Positions 56,690-64,000 of a stretch of 64,000 nt of DNA are shown in pieces. A program made the position numbers and the translations under genes. This stretch comes from Sphingobium xanthum (GTDB lineage: Bacteria; Pseudomonadota; Alphaproteobacteria; Sphingomonadales; Sphingomonadaceae): contig NZ_JAHKKS010000001.1 of the NCBI RefSeq assembly GCF_019737615.1, positions 583,223 to 647,222 on the forward strand, written 5' to 3'. Within the stretch, counting starts at the first letter, position 1. Each line of letters starts with the position of its first letter. The notes under the pieces were generated by a model. It saw nothing but the letters and a program-made list of their open reading frames with translations. It did no database searches and was not told where the DNA came from.

Positions 56690-57310
56690 TCATTCGACAG
56701 GCGGTTCGAAAAGGTCCTTATAGAAACCGGAAGTCTTGAGCGTGATGGTCACAGGCGTTTCGCTGCCATTGCGCCAGTACCAGCCATGCGTCCCCTCGAA
56801 CGGCGCCGTGAATGAGCCCTGCGCCTCCATCATGTTTTTCTGTTTCCAATAGGTCGAGAACTCGCCGTTCTTGCCGCCCTTGGGCTCGCCATGCATGTCC
56901 ATGCGGATCGGAGCGCTCGAGTTCCATCGGAAGATGAGATGGTCGCCCTTCATCATATGGGCTTTGACCTCGATGCCGGTATGGGGCTGCAGCGTGAGAC
57001 TTTTCTCGTCAGAGCGCATCGCCGTCTTTGCTTCGATATTTTCCTTGACCTGTGGAGCAATCTGAATGGCTGTCGCGGCCGGGGAGGTGGTCGCCGCTTC
57101 GTCGAGAGTGTCTACACCGCCTTCTTCATCGCCACTTGCCATGCCTGTAAGTCCAAGGGCCTTGCCGACGCCCGTAGGGTCGATTCCCCACTCTGCGGGA
57201 AGAACGAACAGAGTCAGGATTGCCACGGCGCCGATCGCCGCGACCGCCGAGGCCCGCGCGAGGGCGCGCGGCGATGCCCGATAGGGAAGAACTGTGGCAG
57301 AAGCGTTCAT
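56690..57310 (-). CDS. single-pass membrane-anchored periplasmic protein
   Basis: 206 residues from ATG 57310, which overlaps the HupE/UreJ stop by four bases, so the two are coupled. A basic N-terminus leads to one transmembrane helix (ASAVAAIGAVAILTLFVLPA). The rest is periplasmic: an Ala/Thr/Glu-rich stalk and a compact beta domain (HTGIEVKAHMMKGDHLIFRW, SFTAPFEGTHGWYWRNGSE, VTITLKTSGFY). Several His and Met residues could bind a metal ion. I recognise the type as a transmembrane anchor protein often seen beside HupE/UreJ in sphingomonads but know no proven function. Confidence 0.75.
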   Translation of the reverse strand: MNASATVLPYRASPRALARASAVAAIGAVAILTLFVLPAEWGIDPTGVGKALGLTGMASGDEEGGVDTLDEAATTSPAATAIQIAPQVKENIEAKTAMRSDEKSLTLQPHTGIEVKAHMMKGDHLIFRWNSSAPIRMDMHGEPKGGKNGEFSTYWKQKNMMEAQGSFTAPFEGTHGWYWRNGSETPVTITLKTSGFYKDLFEPPVE

Positions 57311-58020
57311 AGTCCTTGCTCCGTGAAATAGCCGGCCATCTGGTAGCCGATGAGGATGAAGCCGGCGCACATCAGCAGGCCGTTGGCGACAAGGACGCTG
57401 CGGTTGAAGCTCGGTGTCTGGCGCCAGAACGTCATCAGAATGAGGATGATGCTGAGCGCGATCACTTGCCCCGCTTCGACCCCGATGTTGAAGCTGACCA
57501 GATTGACCAGCAGGCCATCGCGCGATGCAATCAGGTCCTGGAGCTTCGTGGCCAGGCCGAACCCATGGAAGAATCCGAAGATCAGCACCGCGCCTTTCTG
57601 GTTTGGCTGTCTGCCGAACAAGGTCGGAAATGCGCCCAGATTGTCGAGCGCTTTATAGACGACGGACAAGCCGATGATCGCGTCGATGATGAACGGATTG
57701 GCGTGAATGTTGAACATTACCCCGGCCAGCAACGTCGTGCTGTGGCCGATCGCGAAAAGGGTGACATAGGTCCAGACGTCCTTCAGGCGATACAGAAAGA
57801 AGATCACGCCGAATAGGAACAGGAGATGATCGTAACCGGTCACCATGTGCTTGGCGCCGAGATACAGATAGGGGATGACGTTGATTCCGGGATTTGCCTG
57901 GATGAACGCCTTGTCGCCCTCGGCCACGCCATGGGCGAGCGCATCCCCCGCGAACACAAGCATAGCCACGACCAAGAGGCCCGCTTGAAGGGGCACTCGC
58001 AAAACACTGCGACAGGTCAT
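57307..58020 (-). CDS. HupE/UreJ-family membrane transporter
   Basis: Probable secondary transporter of nickel, cobalt or another divalent metal. It has 237 residues with an N-terminal signal-like helix ending GDALAHG and about six further helices. The hallmark metal-binding motif is YLGAKHMVTGYDHLLFLFG (His and Asp-His pair), followed by FAIGHSTTLLAG and FFHGFGLATKL, which carry conserved His residues. It sits in a minus-strand run: DUF4198 protein, small exported protein, this transporter, anchor protein. No urease, hydrogenase or other known nickel enzyme is in the window, so the metal is open. Confidence 0.9.
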   Translation of the reverse strand: MTCRSVLRVPLQAGLLVVAMLVFAGDALAHGVAEGDKAFIQANPGINVIPYLYLGAKHMVTGYDHLLFLFGVIFFLYRLKDVWTYVTLFAIGHSTTLLAGVMFNIHANPFIIDAIIGLSVVYKALDNLGAFPTLFGRQPNQKGAVLIFGFFHGFGLATKLQDLIASRDGLLVNLVSFNIGVEAGQVIALSIILILMTFWRQTPSFNRSVLVANGLLMCAGFILIGYQMAGYFTEQGL

Positions 58021-58080
58021 CGGAAAGACCCTTCAAATGCGGGGCGGCCGCCGGCTTGACGCCGACGGCCGAGGGGGAGA

Positions 58081-58461
58081 CTATTTGATGACGAAGGTCG
58101 TTCCGTATCGGGTGCCGCTCGCTTTATCGACGACGAGCACACCGATGTTGGCGCCCTTGGCAACCCGGAGACCTTTGGCGAAGAACTGGTTGCCCTTGAG
58201 GGGCAACATGGCCACTTCGGTCTTCTTGCCTCCCGCGGTAACGCTCAGCTTTGCCGTCATGGCTGCGGCGTTCACGGGATCATCCTCATCGATGACATAA
58301 AGCGAGACGCCGGCCGGTGCGGTCACGATCTCGAACAGCGTCTCGCCGTTCATCTGCACGATGCCGCCATGTTGCGGCTTGGTCGTGCCATGCGCGAGGG
58401 CAGTTGTTGACAGGCCGGTCACCGCCGACAGGCCAAGCAGAAAGGCGAGTGTCTTTTTCAT
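58081..58461 (-). CDS. small exported protein in HupE/UreJ operon
   Basis: 126 residues from ATG 58461, which gives a clean signal peptide (KKTLAFLLGLSAVTGLSTTA) and has ACGGAG about nine bases upstream. An in-frame ATG at 58491 overlapping the previous stop is less likely. The mature start is HGTTKPQHGGIVQ, His-rich and a plausible metal-binding patch. A beta-sandwich-like body follows (ETLFEIVTAPAGVSLYVIDE, KTEVAMLPLKGNQFFAKG). It resembles small periplasmic proteins that accompany nickel/cobalt or copper uptake genes. Role is inferred from context only. Confidence 0.78.
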   Translation of the reverse strand: MKKTLAFLLGLSAVTGLSTTALAHGTTKPQHGGIVQMNGETLFEIVTAPAGVSLYVIDEDDPVNAAAMTAKLSVTAGGKKTEVAMLPLKGNQFFAKGLRVAKGANIGVLVVDKASGTRYGTTFVIK

Positions 58462-58487
58462 GAACTGGAACTCCGTTGGCCTGACGC

Positions 58488-59228
58488 TCATTCCGGCAGA
58501 TGGGCGAGGGTGAATGCGAGCGTCGCGGTATGTTCGATCTGCTTGTAGAGCTTGGGCTGATCGCTTGAGCTGATATAGACCGCGCGGATGATGTTGAGGC
58601 CCTGATTGCGGACCGGCATGGTCAGAGTGCCATCCGGACCGGTCTCCTGTTCCTTCGCGTCAGGATCGTTGACCATGTCATTGATCATTCGAACGCCCGC
58701 CTGCGGCTTACCCTGGTAGAGCACCTTGTAGCGCAGCGGCATGCCGAGCTTCTCTGGAATAGGGCCGTCCGGCACGATCTGGAGCGCCTGGTTGGGCAGC
58801 GCCGGGATCGGTTTCGACAGCGGTCTCAGGATCGCAAGCGCGTATTTGACGTTTTTTGTCGACACCGTCGCATTGGGCATCTCCTCAAGCGTCTTTTTCT
58901 CGAACTCCCCATCGCCCGTGCGCGACCAGATACCATATGGCATCTCCGCCGCGACCAGCGTCGGCTGTGAGTCCGTATCGACCAGCACGAGCGGACCCGC
59001 CACGCGCGGCGTCGCCTTGATCGGATGGTAGTCGGCATCATAGCCGGTGATGTTCTGCATCAGCGGCAGACGCTTGACGGATTCCAGGTCGTCCGCGCCG
59101 ACGCCGTAGATGATGGCGATCTGCTTGGCGCGGGAAGCAAACCAGATGCCGTGCGCCTCAACCGCGACTAGCGGCACAGCAAGAGTGGCGAACAGCGCCG
59201 TGCCGAGGGAAATGCTCTTCAGTCCCAT
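58488..59228 (-). CDS. DUF4198 periplasmic protein
   Basis: 246 residues with a signal peptide (LGTALFATLAVPLVAVEAHG). The mature N-terminus begins HGIWFA, and an N-terminal His of this kind often contributes to metal binding. The DUF4198 domain is related to the periplasmic part of nickel uptake systems (NikM/CbiK-type) and has Ig-like strands (RYKVLYQGKPQAGVRMI, GTLTMPVRNQGLNIIRAVY). It is the first gene of the DUF4198, small protein, HupE/UreJ, anchor run. The region upstream (59229-59375) should carry the operon promoter, though I see no recognisable metal-regulator box. Confidence 0.88.
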   Translation of the reverse strand: MGLKSISLGTALFATLAVPLVAVEAHGIWFASRAKQIAIIYGVGADDLESVKRLPLMQNITGYDADYHPIKATPRVAGPLVLVDTDSQPTLVAAEMPYGIWSRTGDGEFEKKTLEEMPNATVSTKNVKYALAILRPLSKPIPALPNQALQIVPDGPIPEKLGMPLRYKVLYQGKPQAGVRMINDMVNDPDAKEQETGPDGTLTMPVRNQGLNIIRAVYISSSDQPKLYKQIEHTATLAFTLAHLPE

Positions 59229-59375
59229 TCGTCAACTCCTTCAATGCCTGAGGTTTCTGTGTTCTGTGGTAACGCAGGCTATGGCGACACATCGGCGTTT
59301 TATGTTGCACTCGGCTTGAGGGCGGCAGATCTGAACGTATTTCGTCCTGCGACGGAATCTGCCGCCGCACCGCGC

Positions 59376-60482
59376 CTAGTGAACGAGTTCGTGTTGATCG
59401 AAGTCGCCAAGGCTCTGCGCAACCGACATATTTGCGATCGCGCCGCGATGGATGTTGAGCCCTTCCTTGAACCCTGGGCTTCGCTCCAGGGCGCCCAGAC
59501 CATCATTTGCGAGGGCAAGGGCGTAGGGCAGCGTTGCGTTGTTGAGGGCGTAGCTCGACGTTCTGGGAACAGCTCCGGGCATGTTGGCCACGCAGTAATG
59601 GATGATCTCGTCGACAATGAAGGTCGGCTCATCGTGCGTCGTTGGCCTCGATGTCTCGAAGCACCCGCCTTGATCGATTGCGACGTCGATCAATACCGCA
59701 TGCCTCTTCATCAGCCCCAGCATCTTCCTGGTGACCAGCTTGGGGGCTGCCTTGCCGGGTATCAGCACCGCCCCAATTGTGGCGTCCGCCTCGCTGATTT
59801 CCTCCTCAATGGCGTCCATCGTGGACAGCCGTGTGCGCACGCGCCCGCCAAATAGTTCGTCGAGTTGGCGGAGGCGGGGGAGGGATGCGTCTATGATGGA
59901 AACGTCAGCGCCCAGGCCGATGGCCATGCGCGCGGCGTGCGTGCCGACCACGCCGCCGCCGATCACGACGACGCGCGAGGCGGAGACCCCCGGAACGCCG
60001 CCCAGAAGGATACCCGGCCCGCCGGCATGGCGCCGCAATGCCGCGCCGGCCGCTTCGATGGACAGGCGCCCGGCCACCTCGCTCATGGGCGCAAGCAAGG
60101 GAAGACCCCCGCGCTCGTCGACAATCGTCTCATAAGCGATCGCGGTGCAGCCGGAGCGCATCAATCCGCGCGCCTGCTCGGGATCCGGCGCAAGATGGAG
60201 ATAGGTGAAGAGAATTTGATCGGGCCGCAGCATCACCCATTCGGAGGGCTGCGGTTCCTTGACTTTCACGATCATGTCGGCACGGGCGAACACGTCCGCC
60301 GCGGTCGCCGCGATGGCCGCGCCAACCCGCATATAGGCGTCATCGTCCATCCCGATGCCCGAACCGGCGCCCGTCTCGACGAGAACCTGATGGCCTGCCG
60401 CGACCAGCTCGCGGGCCGAGCCCGGAGTCAGTCCGACGCGATATTCATGTACCTTGATTTCCCTGGGAACACCGACAAGCAT
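59376..60482 (-). CDS. ald: alanine dehydrogenase
   Basis: NAD-dependent oxidative deamination of L-alanine to pyruvate and ammonia. It has 368 residues, the family length. The catalytic Lys is in IVKVKEPQPSEW (about residue 74) and the His in TYLHLAPDPEQ (about residue 95). The Rossmann motif is VVVIGGGVVGTHAARMAIGL with the NAD-binding Asp in VSIIDASLPRL. TSSYALNNATLPY is near the end. It follows the M20 amidohydrolase gene on the same strand at 136 bases. Beside a class III transaminase that would yield alanine from pyruvate, it could recycle the amino acceptor. Confidence 0.95.
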   Translation of the reverse strand: MLVGVPREIKVHEYRVGLTPGSARELVAAGHQVLVETGAGSGIGMDDDAYMRVGAAIAATAADVFARADMIVKVKEPQPSEWVMLRPDQILFTYLHLAPDPEQARGLMRSGCTAIAYETIVDERGGLPLLAPMSEVAGRLSIEAAGAALRRHAGGPGILLGGVPGVSASRVVVIGGGVVGTHAARMAIGLGADVSIIDASLPRLRQLDELFGGRVRTRLSTMDAIEEEISEADATIGAVLIPGKAAPKLVTRKMLGLMKRHAVLIDVAIDQGGCFETSRPTTHDEPTFIVDEIIHYCVANMPGAVPRTSSYALNNATLPYALALANDGLGALERSPGFKEGLNIHRGAIANMSVAQSLGDFDQHELVH

Positions 60483-60618
60483 GAAAATCTCCGATCATCT
60501 TCGATGCTCGAAAATCTAGGAGCCGGTCGCGGCATTTGCGCTCGAAAAGAGGGCATGCGCCCGCGAGGCCGGGTCGTTTTCGGCCTTGTTGCGACATGAT
60601 TTCGTGCGTGGCGAGAAG

Positions 60619-61776
60619 CTAGGCGGCGAGAAGCTTTTCGACGAGGGCCACATGGAGCCGAATGCCCGTGGCCAACACGTCATCGTTGAAATCGTAGCCC
60701 GGATTGTGAAGCGGGACGGAATGGCCGTCGCGTCCCTGACCAAGCCAGAGATAGGCGCCCTTGCAGGCCTGCAGCATGAACGCGAAATCTTCCGAGGTGA
60801 ACGCCGGCTCGGGCGCCAGAAGCGCGGTCCCGACCGATCGCGCGACATCGAGGGCCTCATGGGCGGCATCGGCATCGTTGATCGTCGCGGGATAGTAGCG
60901 GTCATAGTCGACTTCGACGCCAACGCCGAAGGACAGGGCGACACCCTTCGAAATCTCGCGCAGTCGCGTTTCGATGACGTCCTGCACGTCCGGATCGAAG
61001 GTGCGGACCGTCCCCACGACCCAAGCCTGAGCCGGGATCACGTTATGCGCATTGCCGCCATGCATCTGGGTGACCGACAGGACGGCCGACGACATGGCCG
61101 GAATGTTTCGCGACACGATGCTGTTGAGCTGCGTCACCAGCGCGGAGGCGGCAAGCAGCGCATCGGGCGTATTGTGGGGAATGGCGGCGTGGCCGCCCTT
61201 GCCGGACAGCGTGATCTCGAACTTGTCGGCGGCGCCCATGATGGGGCCGGGCCGCGTCGCGATCGTGCCGGCCGGCAGATCCGGCCAGTTGTGAAGAGCA
61301 AAGATGCGATCGCAGGGGAAACGTTCGAAAAGCCCTTCCCGGATCATTTCCCTCGCGCCGCCCAGGCCTTCCTCGGCAGGCTGGAAAATGAAATTGACGG
61401 TTCCGTCGAACGACAGCGTCCTGGCGAGGTGCTGGGCCGCTCCCAGCAGCATCGCGACATGGCCATCATGGCCGCAGCCGTGGAAAACGCCGTCTGTCCG
61501 GCTGGCATAAGGGAGATTGGTCTGTTCCTGGATCGACAGGGCGTCCATGTCGGCGCGCAGGCCGATGGAGCGTGTCGATCCACCGTTGCGAAGGACGGCG
61601 ACGACACCGGTGCCGCCAATGGCCTCATGCACTTCGAGACCGATCGCGCGCAACTCGGCCGCGATGCGCTGCGCGGTTCGCCTTTCCTGGAAACCGAGTT
61701 CGGGATGTGCGTGAATGTCCTGCCGGAATGCGACCAGCGGGGAGATGAGATCTTCGATGTCCAGCGCGGAAGCCAT
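60619..61776 (-). CDS. M20-family amidohydrolase/carboxypeptidase
   Basis: Zinc-dependent N-acyl-amino-acid amidohydrolase of the hippurate/indole-acetyl-amino-acid hydrolase type, cytoplasmic. It has 385 residues. The catalytic domain has DIHAHPELGFQE, GLRADMDALSIQE, and the metal ligands Cys and His in HGCGHDGHVAMLLG. The base Glu lies in QPAEEGLGGA, a further ligand in ALHNWPDLPAG, and the last His in PLHNPGYDFND. The lid domain (KFEITLSGKGGHAAIPH) sits in between. It starts 6 bases after the Lrp-type regulator's stop, so the two are one transcript. Acyl and amino-acid preference unknown. Confidence 0.93.
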   Translation of the reverse strand: MASALDIEDLISPLVAFRQDIHAHPELGFQERRTAQRIAAELRAIGLEVHEAIGGTGVVAVLRNGGSTRSIGLRADMDALSIQEQTNLPYASRTDGVFHGCGHDGHVAMLLGAAQHLARTLSFDGTVNFIFQPAEEGLGGAREMIREGLFERFPCDRIFALHNWPDLPAGTIATRPGPIMGAADKFEITLSGKGGHAAIPHNTPDALLAASALVTQLNSIVSRNIPAMSSAVLSVTQMHGGNAHNVIPAQAWVVGTVRTFDPDVQDVIETRLREISKGVALSFGVGVEVDYDRYYPATINDADAAHEALDVARSVGTALLAPEPAFTSEDFAFMLQACKGAYLWLGQGRDGHSVPLHNPGYDFNDDVLATGIRLHVALVEKLLAA

Positions 61777-61782
61777 GGCGTC

Positions 61783-62277
61783 TCAGACCTGCTCGCCGAA
61801 CAAGCGCGTAATCGGATAGTGGTGCTTGATGAACGGTGATTTGATGACGACGTAGCTGAAATATTTTTCGATGCCGTAGTCGCCCTCCAGCATGCTCTCG
61901 ATGATCGACTGGTAGTGGCTGACGCCTCTCGTGACGAACTTGAGCAGATAGTCGTAGCCGCCACTCACCAGATGGCACTCCACGATCTCATCCATCTTCC
62001 TGATTTTCTGCTCGAAGCGCGAGAAGTCGCCCGATCGGTGCTCGGTCAGGGTGACTTCCGTGAACACGGTGAGGACTTCGCCCAGCTTGTCGAGGTTGAT
62101 CTGTGCGCTGTAGCCGGAAATGAATCCCGCCTTTTCAAGGCGCTTCACGCGGGTGAGGCAGGGGCTCGGCGAGAGGCCCACGGCATCGGCAAGCTCGACA
62201 TTGGTCATGCGGCCCGTCTGCTGGAGCTGGGCCAATATCTTCAGATCGATCCGATCGAGCCTGAGCCCCAAAGTCAT
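61783..62277 (-). CDS. Lrp/AsnC-family transcriptional regulator
   Basis: Amino-acid-responsive regulator, 164 residues. The N-terminal helix-turn-helix is LDRIDLKILAQLQQTGRMTN with AVGLSPSPCLTRVKRLEKAG. The RAM ligand domain follows (VECHLVSGGYDYLLKFVTRG, the conserved amino-acid-binding loop). It lies between the transaminase (17 bases) and the amidohydrolase (6 bases) on the same strand, so it most likely controls its own operon in response to an amino acid or amine made by these enzymes. Confidence 0.95.
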   Translation of the reverse strand: MTLGLRLDRIDLKILAQLQQTGRMTNVELADAVGLSPSPCLTRVKRLEKAGFISGYSAQINLDKLGEVLTVFTEVTLTEHRSGDFSRFEQKIRKMDEIVECHLVSGGYDYLLKFVTRGVSHYQSIIESMLEGDYGIEKYFSYVVIKSPFIKHHYPITRLFGEQV

Positions 62278-62294
62278 AAGCCGCCTCGCCCGCC

Positions 62295-63677
62295 TCAGCC
62301 CAGAGCCTGCCGGATGTCCGGTTCGCTCAAAAGGTCGTCCAGCGCCTTCGTGATCCTGGAAAAGATCATATCCATCTCATCCTCGGAACAACAGAGGGCT
62401 GGTGCAAGGCCGATGATGTTGTCGCCGAACGCCCGGAAGATGACGCCATTCCTGTAGCCCGCCGCAAACAGGCGATCCGGCAGGCCGAGTCCGGGATCGA
62501 ACCGCGCCTTGCTCTCCTTGTCGGCGACAAGCTCGATGGCGCCGAGCATCCCGCGGCCTCGCGTGTCCCCCACCATCGGATGGCTGGCCATATCCGCCAG
62601 ACCCTGCGCGAAGCGCTGGCCGACCCTCTGCCCATTGGCGAGAACGCCGCCTTCGCCATAGAGCCGCAACACTTCCAGAGCGACGGCGGCGCTGACGGGG
62701 TGGCCGGAATAGGTGAGGCCGTGCCCGATCGCCAGGTCCGGTGCCGCGCCATCCGCAATTCCCTGATAGACCTTGTCGGACATCAGAAGCGCGCCCATCG
62801 GTGCGTAGCCGGCGGTCAGGCCCTTTGCGAGCGTCATCAGATCGGGCGATACGCCTTCGTCTTCACATGCGAACATGGGGCCGGTCCGGCCGAAACCAGT
62901 AATCACTTCGTCCGCCACGAAGAGGATGTCCAGCTCGGTGCAGACGTCCCGCATCGCCCGCAACCACCCCTTTGGAGGCACGATGACGCCGCCGGACCCC
63001 TGAATGGGCTCGCAGAAGAAAGCGCCGACATTGTCGGCTCCAAGTTCGTCTATTTTCGCCCTGAGCTGGGAGACCGAGGCCGCGATGAGAGATGCATCGT
63101 CGAGGCAATCGCTGCGGTAGGCATAGGGTGACGGGATATAATGCTGCCACGGGAGCGGAACATCGAAATTTCGATGGAAGTTCGGCAGGGCCGTCAGTCC
63201 CGATCCGGTCGTGCTCGATCCGTGATAACCGCGCTCCAGCGCGATATAGTGCTTTTTGGTCGGACGGCCGACAGCGTTCCAATAATGCGTGATGTAGCGA
63301 ATGGCGCTGTCGACGGCGTCCGAGCCGCCCAGCGTGAAGAAGACATGATCGAGGCCTTCGGGGCTGATCGCGACGAGCTTTTCGGCGAGGCGGATCGCCG
63401 GCTCGCTGCCGAAATGGAAATAGCCTGTGGCATAAGGCAGCCGGCGCATCTGCTCGGCGGCGACCTCGACGACGCTTTCCTGGCCAAAACCGATATTGAC
63501 ACACCAAAGGCCGGCAAAGGCATCCAGAACGGTATTATTGTCGATATCCGTTACCCACATGCCCTTGGCACTGTGGAGGATCGTCGCGCCACGTTCCTCG
63601 TGCGCGCGAAAGGACGTGACCGGGTGGATGAGGTGATCCCGGTCCATTTCAAGCAGGGATCGGTTCGAGGTCGCCAT
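62295..63677 (-). CDS. class III omega-aminotransferase
   Basis: PLP-dependent aminotransferase of subgroup II/III, 460 residues from ATG 63677; the ATG at 63698 is an alternative. Family landmarks are DAFAGLWCVNIGFGQESV, ATGYFHFGSEPAIRLAEKL, the phosphate-binding TLGGSDAVDSAIR, ERGYHGSSTTGSGLT, the PLP-holding Asp in LFVADEVITGFGRTG, and the Schiff-base Lys in TLAKGLTAGYAPMGA. These match omega-amino acid/pyruvate and putrescine/diamine transaminases. Pyruvate is the usual acceptor, giving alanine, which the ald gene downstream could deaminate. First gene of the Lrp, M20, ald run. Exact donor unknown. Confidence 0.93.
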   Translation of the reverse strand: MATSNRSLLEMDRDHLIHPVTSFRAHEERGATILHSAKGMWVTDIDNNTVLDAFAGLWCVNIGFGQESVVEVAAEQMRRLPYATGYFHFGSEPAIRLAEKLVAISPEGLDHVFFTLGGSDAVDSAIRYITHYWNAVGRPTKKHYIALERGYHGSSTTGSGLTALPNFHRNFDVPLPWQHYIPSPYAYRSDCLDDASLIAASVSQLRAKIDELGADNVGAFFCEPIQGSGGVIVPPKGWLRAMRDVCTELDILFVADEVITGFGRTGPMFACEDEGVSPDLMTLAKGLTAGYAPMGALLMSDKVYQGIADGAAPDLAIGHGLTYSGHPVSAAVALEVLRLYGEGGVLANGQRVGQRFAQGLADMASHPMVGDTRGRGMLGAIELVADKESKARFDPGLGLPDRLFAAGYRNGVIFRAFGDNIIGLAPALCCSEDEMDMIFSRITKALDDLLSEPDIRQALG

Positions 63678-63866
63678 CGCCGTGCAGACTCGCGTCATTG
63701 ATGATGGCGCGAGCCTAGGGCGCGTCGCGGGACAGAAAGCGCTGTCTTGGCTGCCTTGTGCGAACGGGCGGGTCAATTTGCCGGACGAGGCGGCAGAATA
63801 TGCCGCTGCGGTGTCGAGCATCAGCCAAGGTCAGGCGTGAACCCGCTTCGCATCTGACGACAAATT

Positions 63867-64000
63867 TCAGCTCAGCGCGTCGGCGACCGCCTTGCCGCAT
63901 TCGACCGTGCCGGCCGAGCCTTTGAGGTCGGCGGTGCGCAGCTTCGGCTCGGCGAGGACCGTCTCGATCGCGCGCATGATCGCGGCGGCCGCCTCATGCT
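63867..64000 (-). CDS. C-terminal end of an isopropylmalate/tartrate-dehydrogenase-type enzyme
   Basis: Partial gene reaching the window's right edge; only 43 codons and the TGA stop (63867-63869) are visible. The end reads HEAAAAIMRAIETVLAEP, then LRTADLKGSAGTVECGKAV. The pattern of a helix with ETVL, followed by RT-x-D-L-x-G and a Gly-Thr-x-E-Cys-Gly-Lys-Ala helix, is the C-terminus of the isocitrate/isopropylmalate dehydrogenase superfamily, most like tartrate or D-malate dehydrogenases. Nothing more specific can be said without the missing part. Confidence 0.7.
   Translation of the reverse strand, partial: HEAAAAIMRAIETVLAEPKLRTADLKGSAGTVECGKAVADALS

Overview
The window comes from a high-GC alphaproteobacterium, almost certainly a sphingomonad (Sphingomonadales). 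The evidence is a PEP-CTERM protein with the sphingomonad-type PEPxxWA tail, a MucR/Ros regulator, a UrcA-family protein, two large TonB-dependent receptors tied to catabolic genes, an NDUFA9-like epimerase, and one palindrome of the short sphingomonad type. No rRNA, tRNA, CRISPR array or intact insertion sequence was seen.

1-26 kb is mostly housekeeping. It holds a partial SGNH hydrolase, a solitary mreB and a PEP-CTERM protein, then the tight minus-strand run nfuA-like, tsaB, rimI, mucR, fur, plsC-like, small lipoprotein, miaB. After these come an M16 peptidase, a GGDEF protein, a GST, gltD-gltB, uppP and an NDUFA9-like protein. A tandem two-domain alpha/beta-hydrolase-fold protein with both nucleophiles replaced lies at 24.1-25.9 kb.

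26.9-43.7 kb looks like a dedicated periplasmic oxidation module. One minus-strand run encodes a TonB receptor, a signal-peptide RidA protein, a Tat-type flavin amine oxidase, a c-type cytochrome, a second flavin amine oxidase, and an RND membrane-fusion protein and pump. Facing it are a second exported RidA protein, a response regulator, a hybrid histidine kinase, another cytochrome c and a D-amino-acid-oxidase-family flavoprotein. In this flavoprotein the normally C-terminal DAO signature precedes the FAD-binding fold, so it reads as a circular permutation. I infer uptake, flavin dehydrogenation with electrons passed to cytochrome c, imine hydrolysis by RidA, and efflux, under a local two-component system. 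The substrate is unknown.

43.8-55.6 kb looks like a shikimate/quinate (or quinate-ester) catabolic module: an AroE-type dehydrogenase with a NAD-type cofactor loop, a TonB receptor, an AAHS-type MFS transporter, a TetR regulator, a QuiC-type 3-dehydroshikimate dehydratase, two exported esterases and a beta-propeller protein. A near-identical 29-base promoter/operator block sits upstream of the receptor and upstream of tetR, which suggests one TetR regulon.

55.9-64 kb holds a cupin protein, a HupE/UreJ-DUF4198 metal-uptake-like operon, and an amine/amino-acid module (class III transaminase, Lrp regulator, M20 amidohydrolase, alanine dehydrogenase). The window ends inside an isopropylmalate/tartrate-dehydrogenase-type gene. 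Two short gene remnants, at 43.8 and 55.7 kb, flank the shikimate module and suggest past rearrangement.
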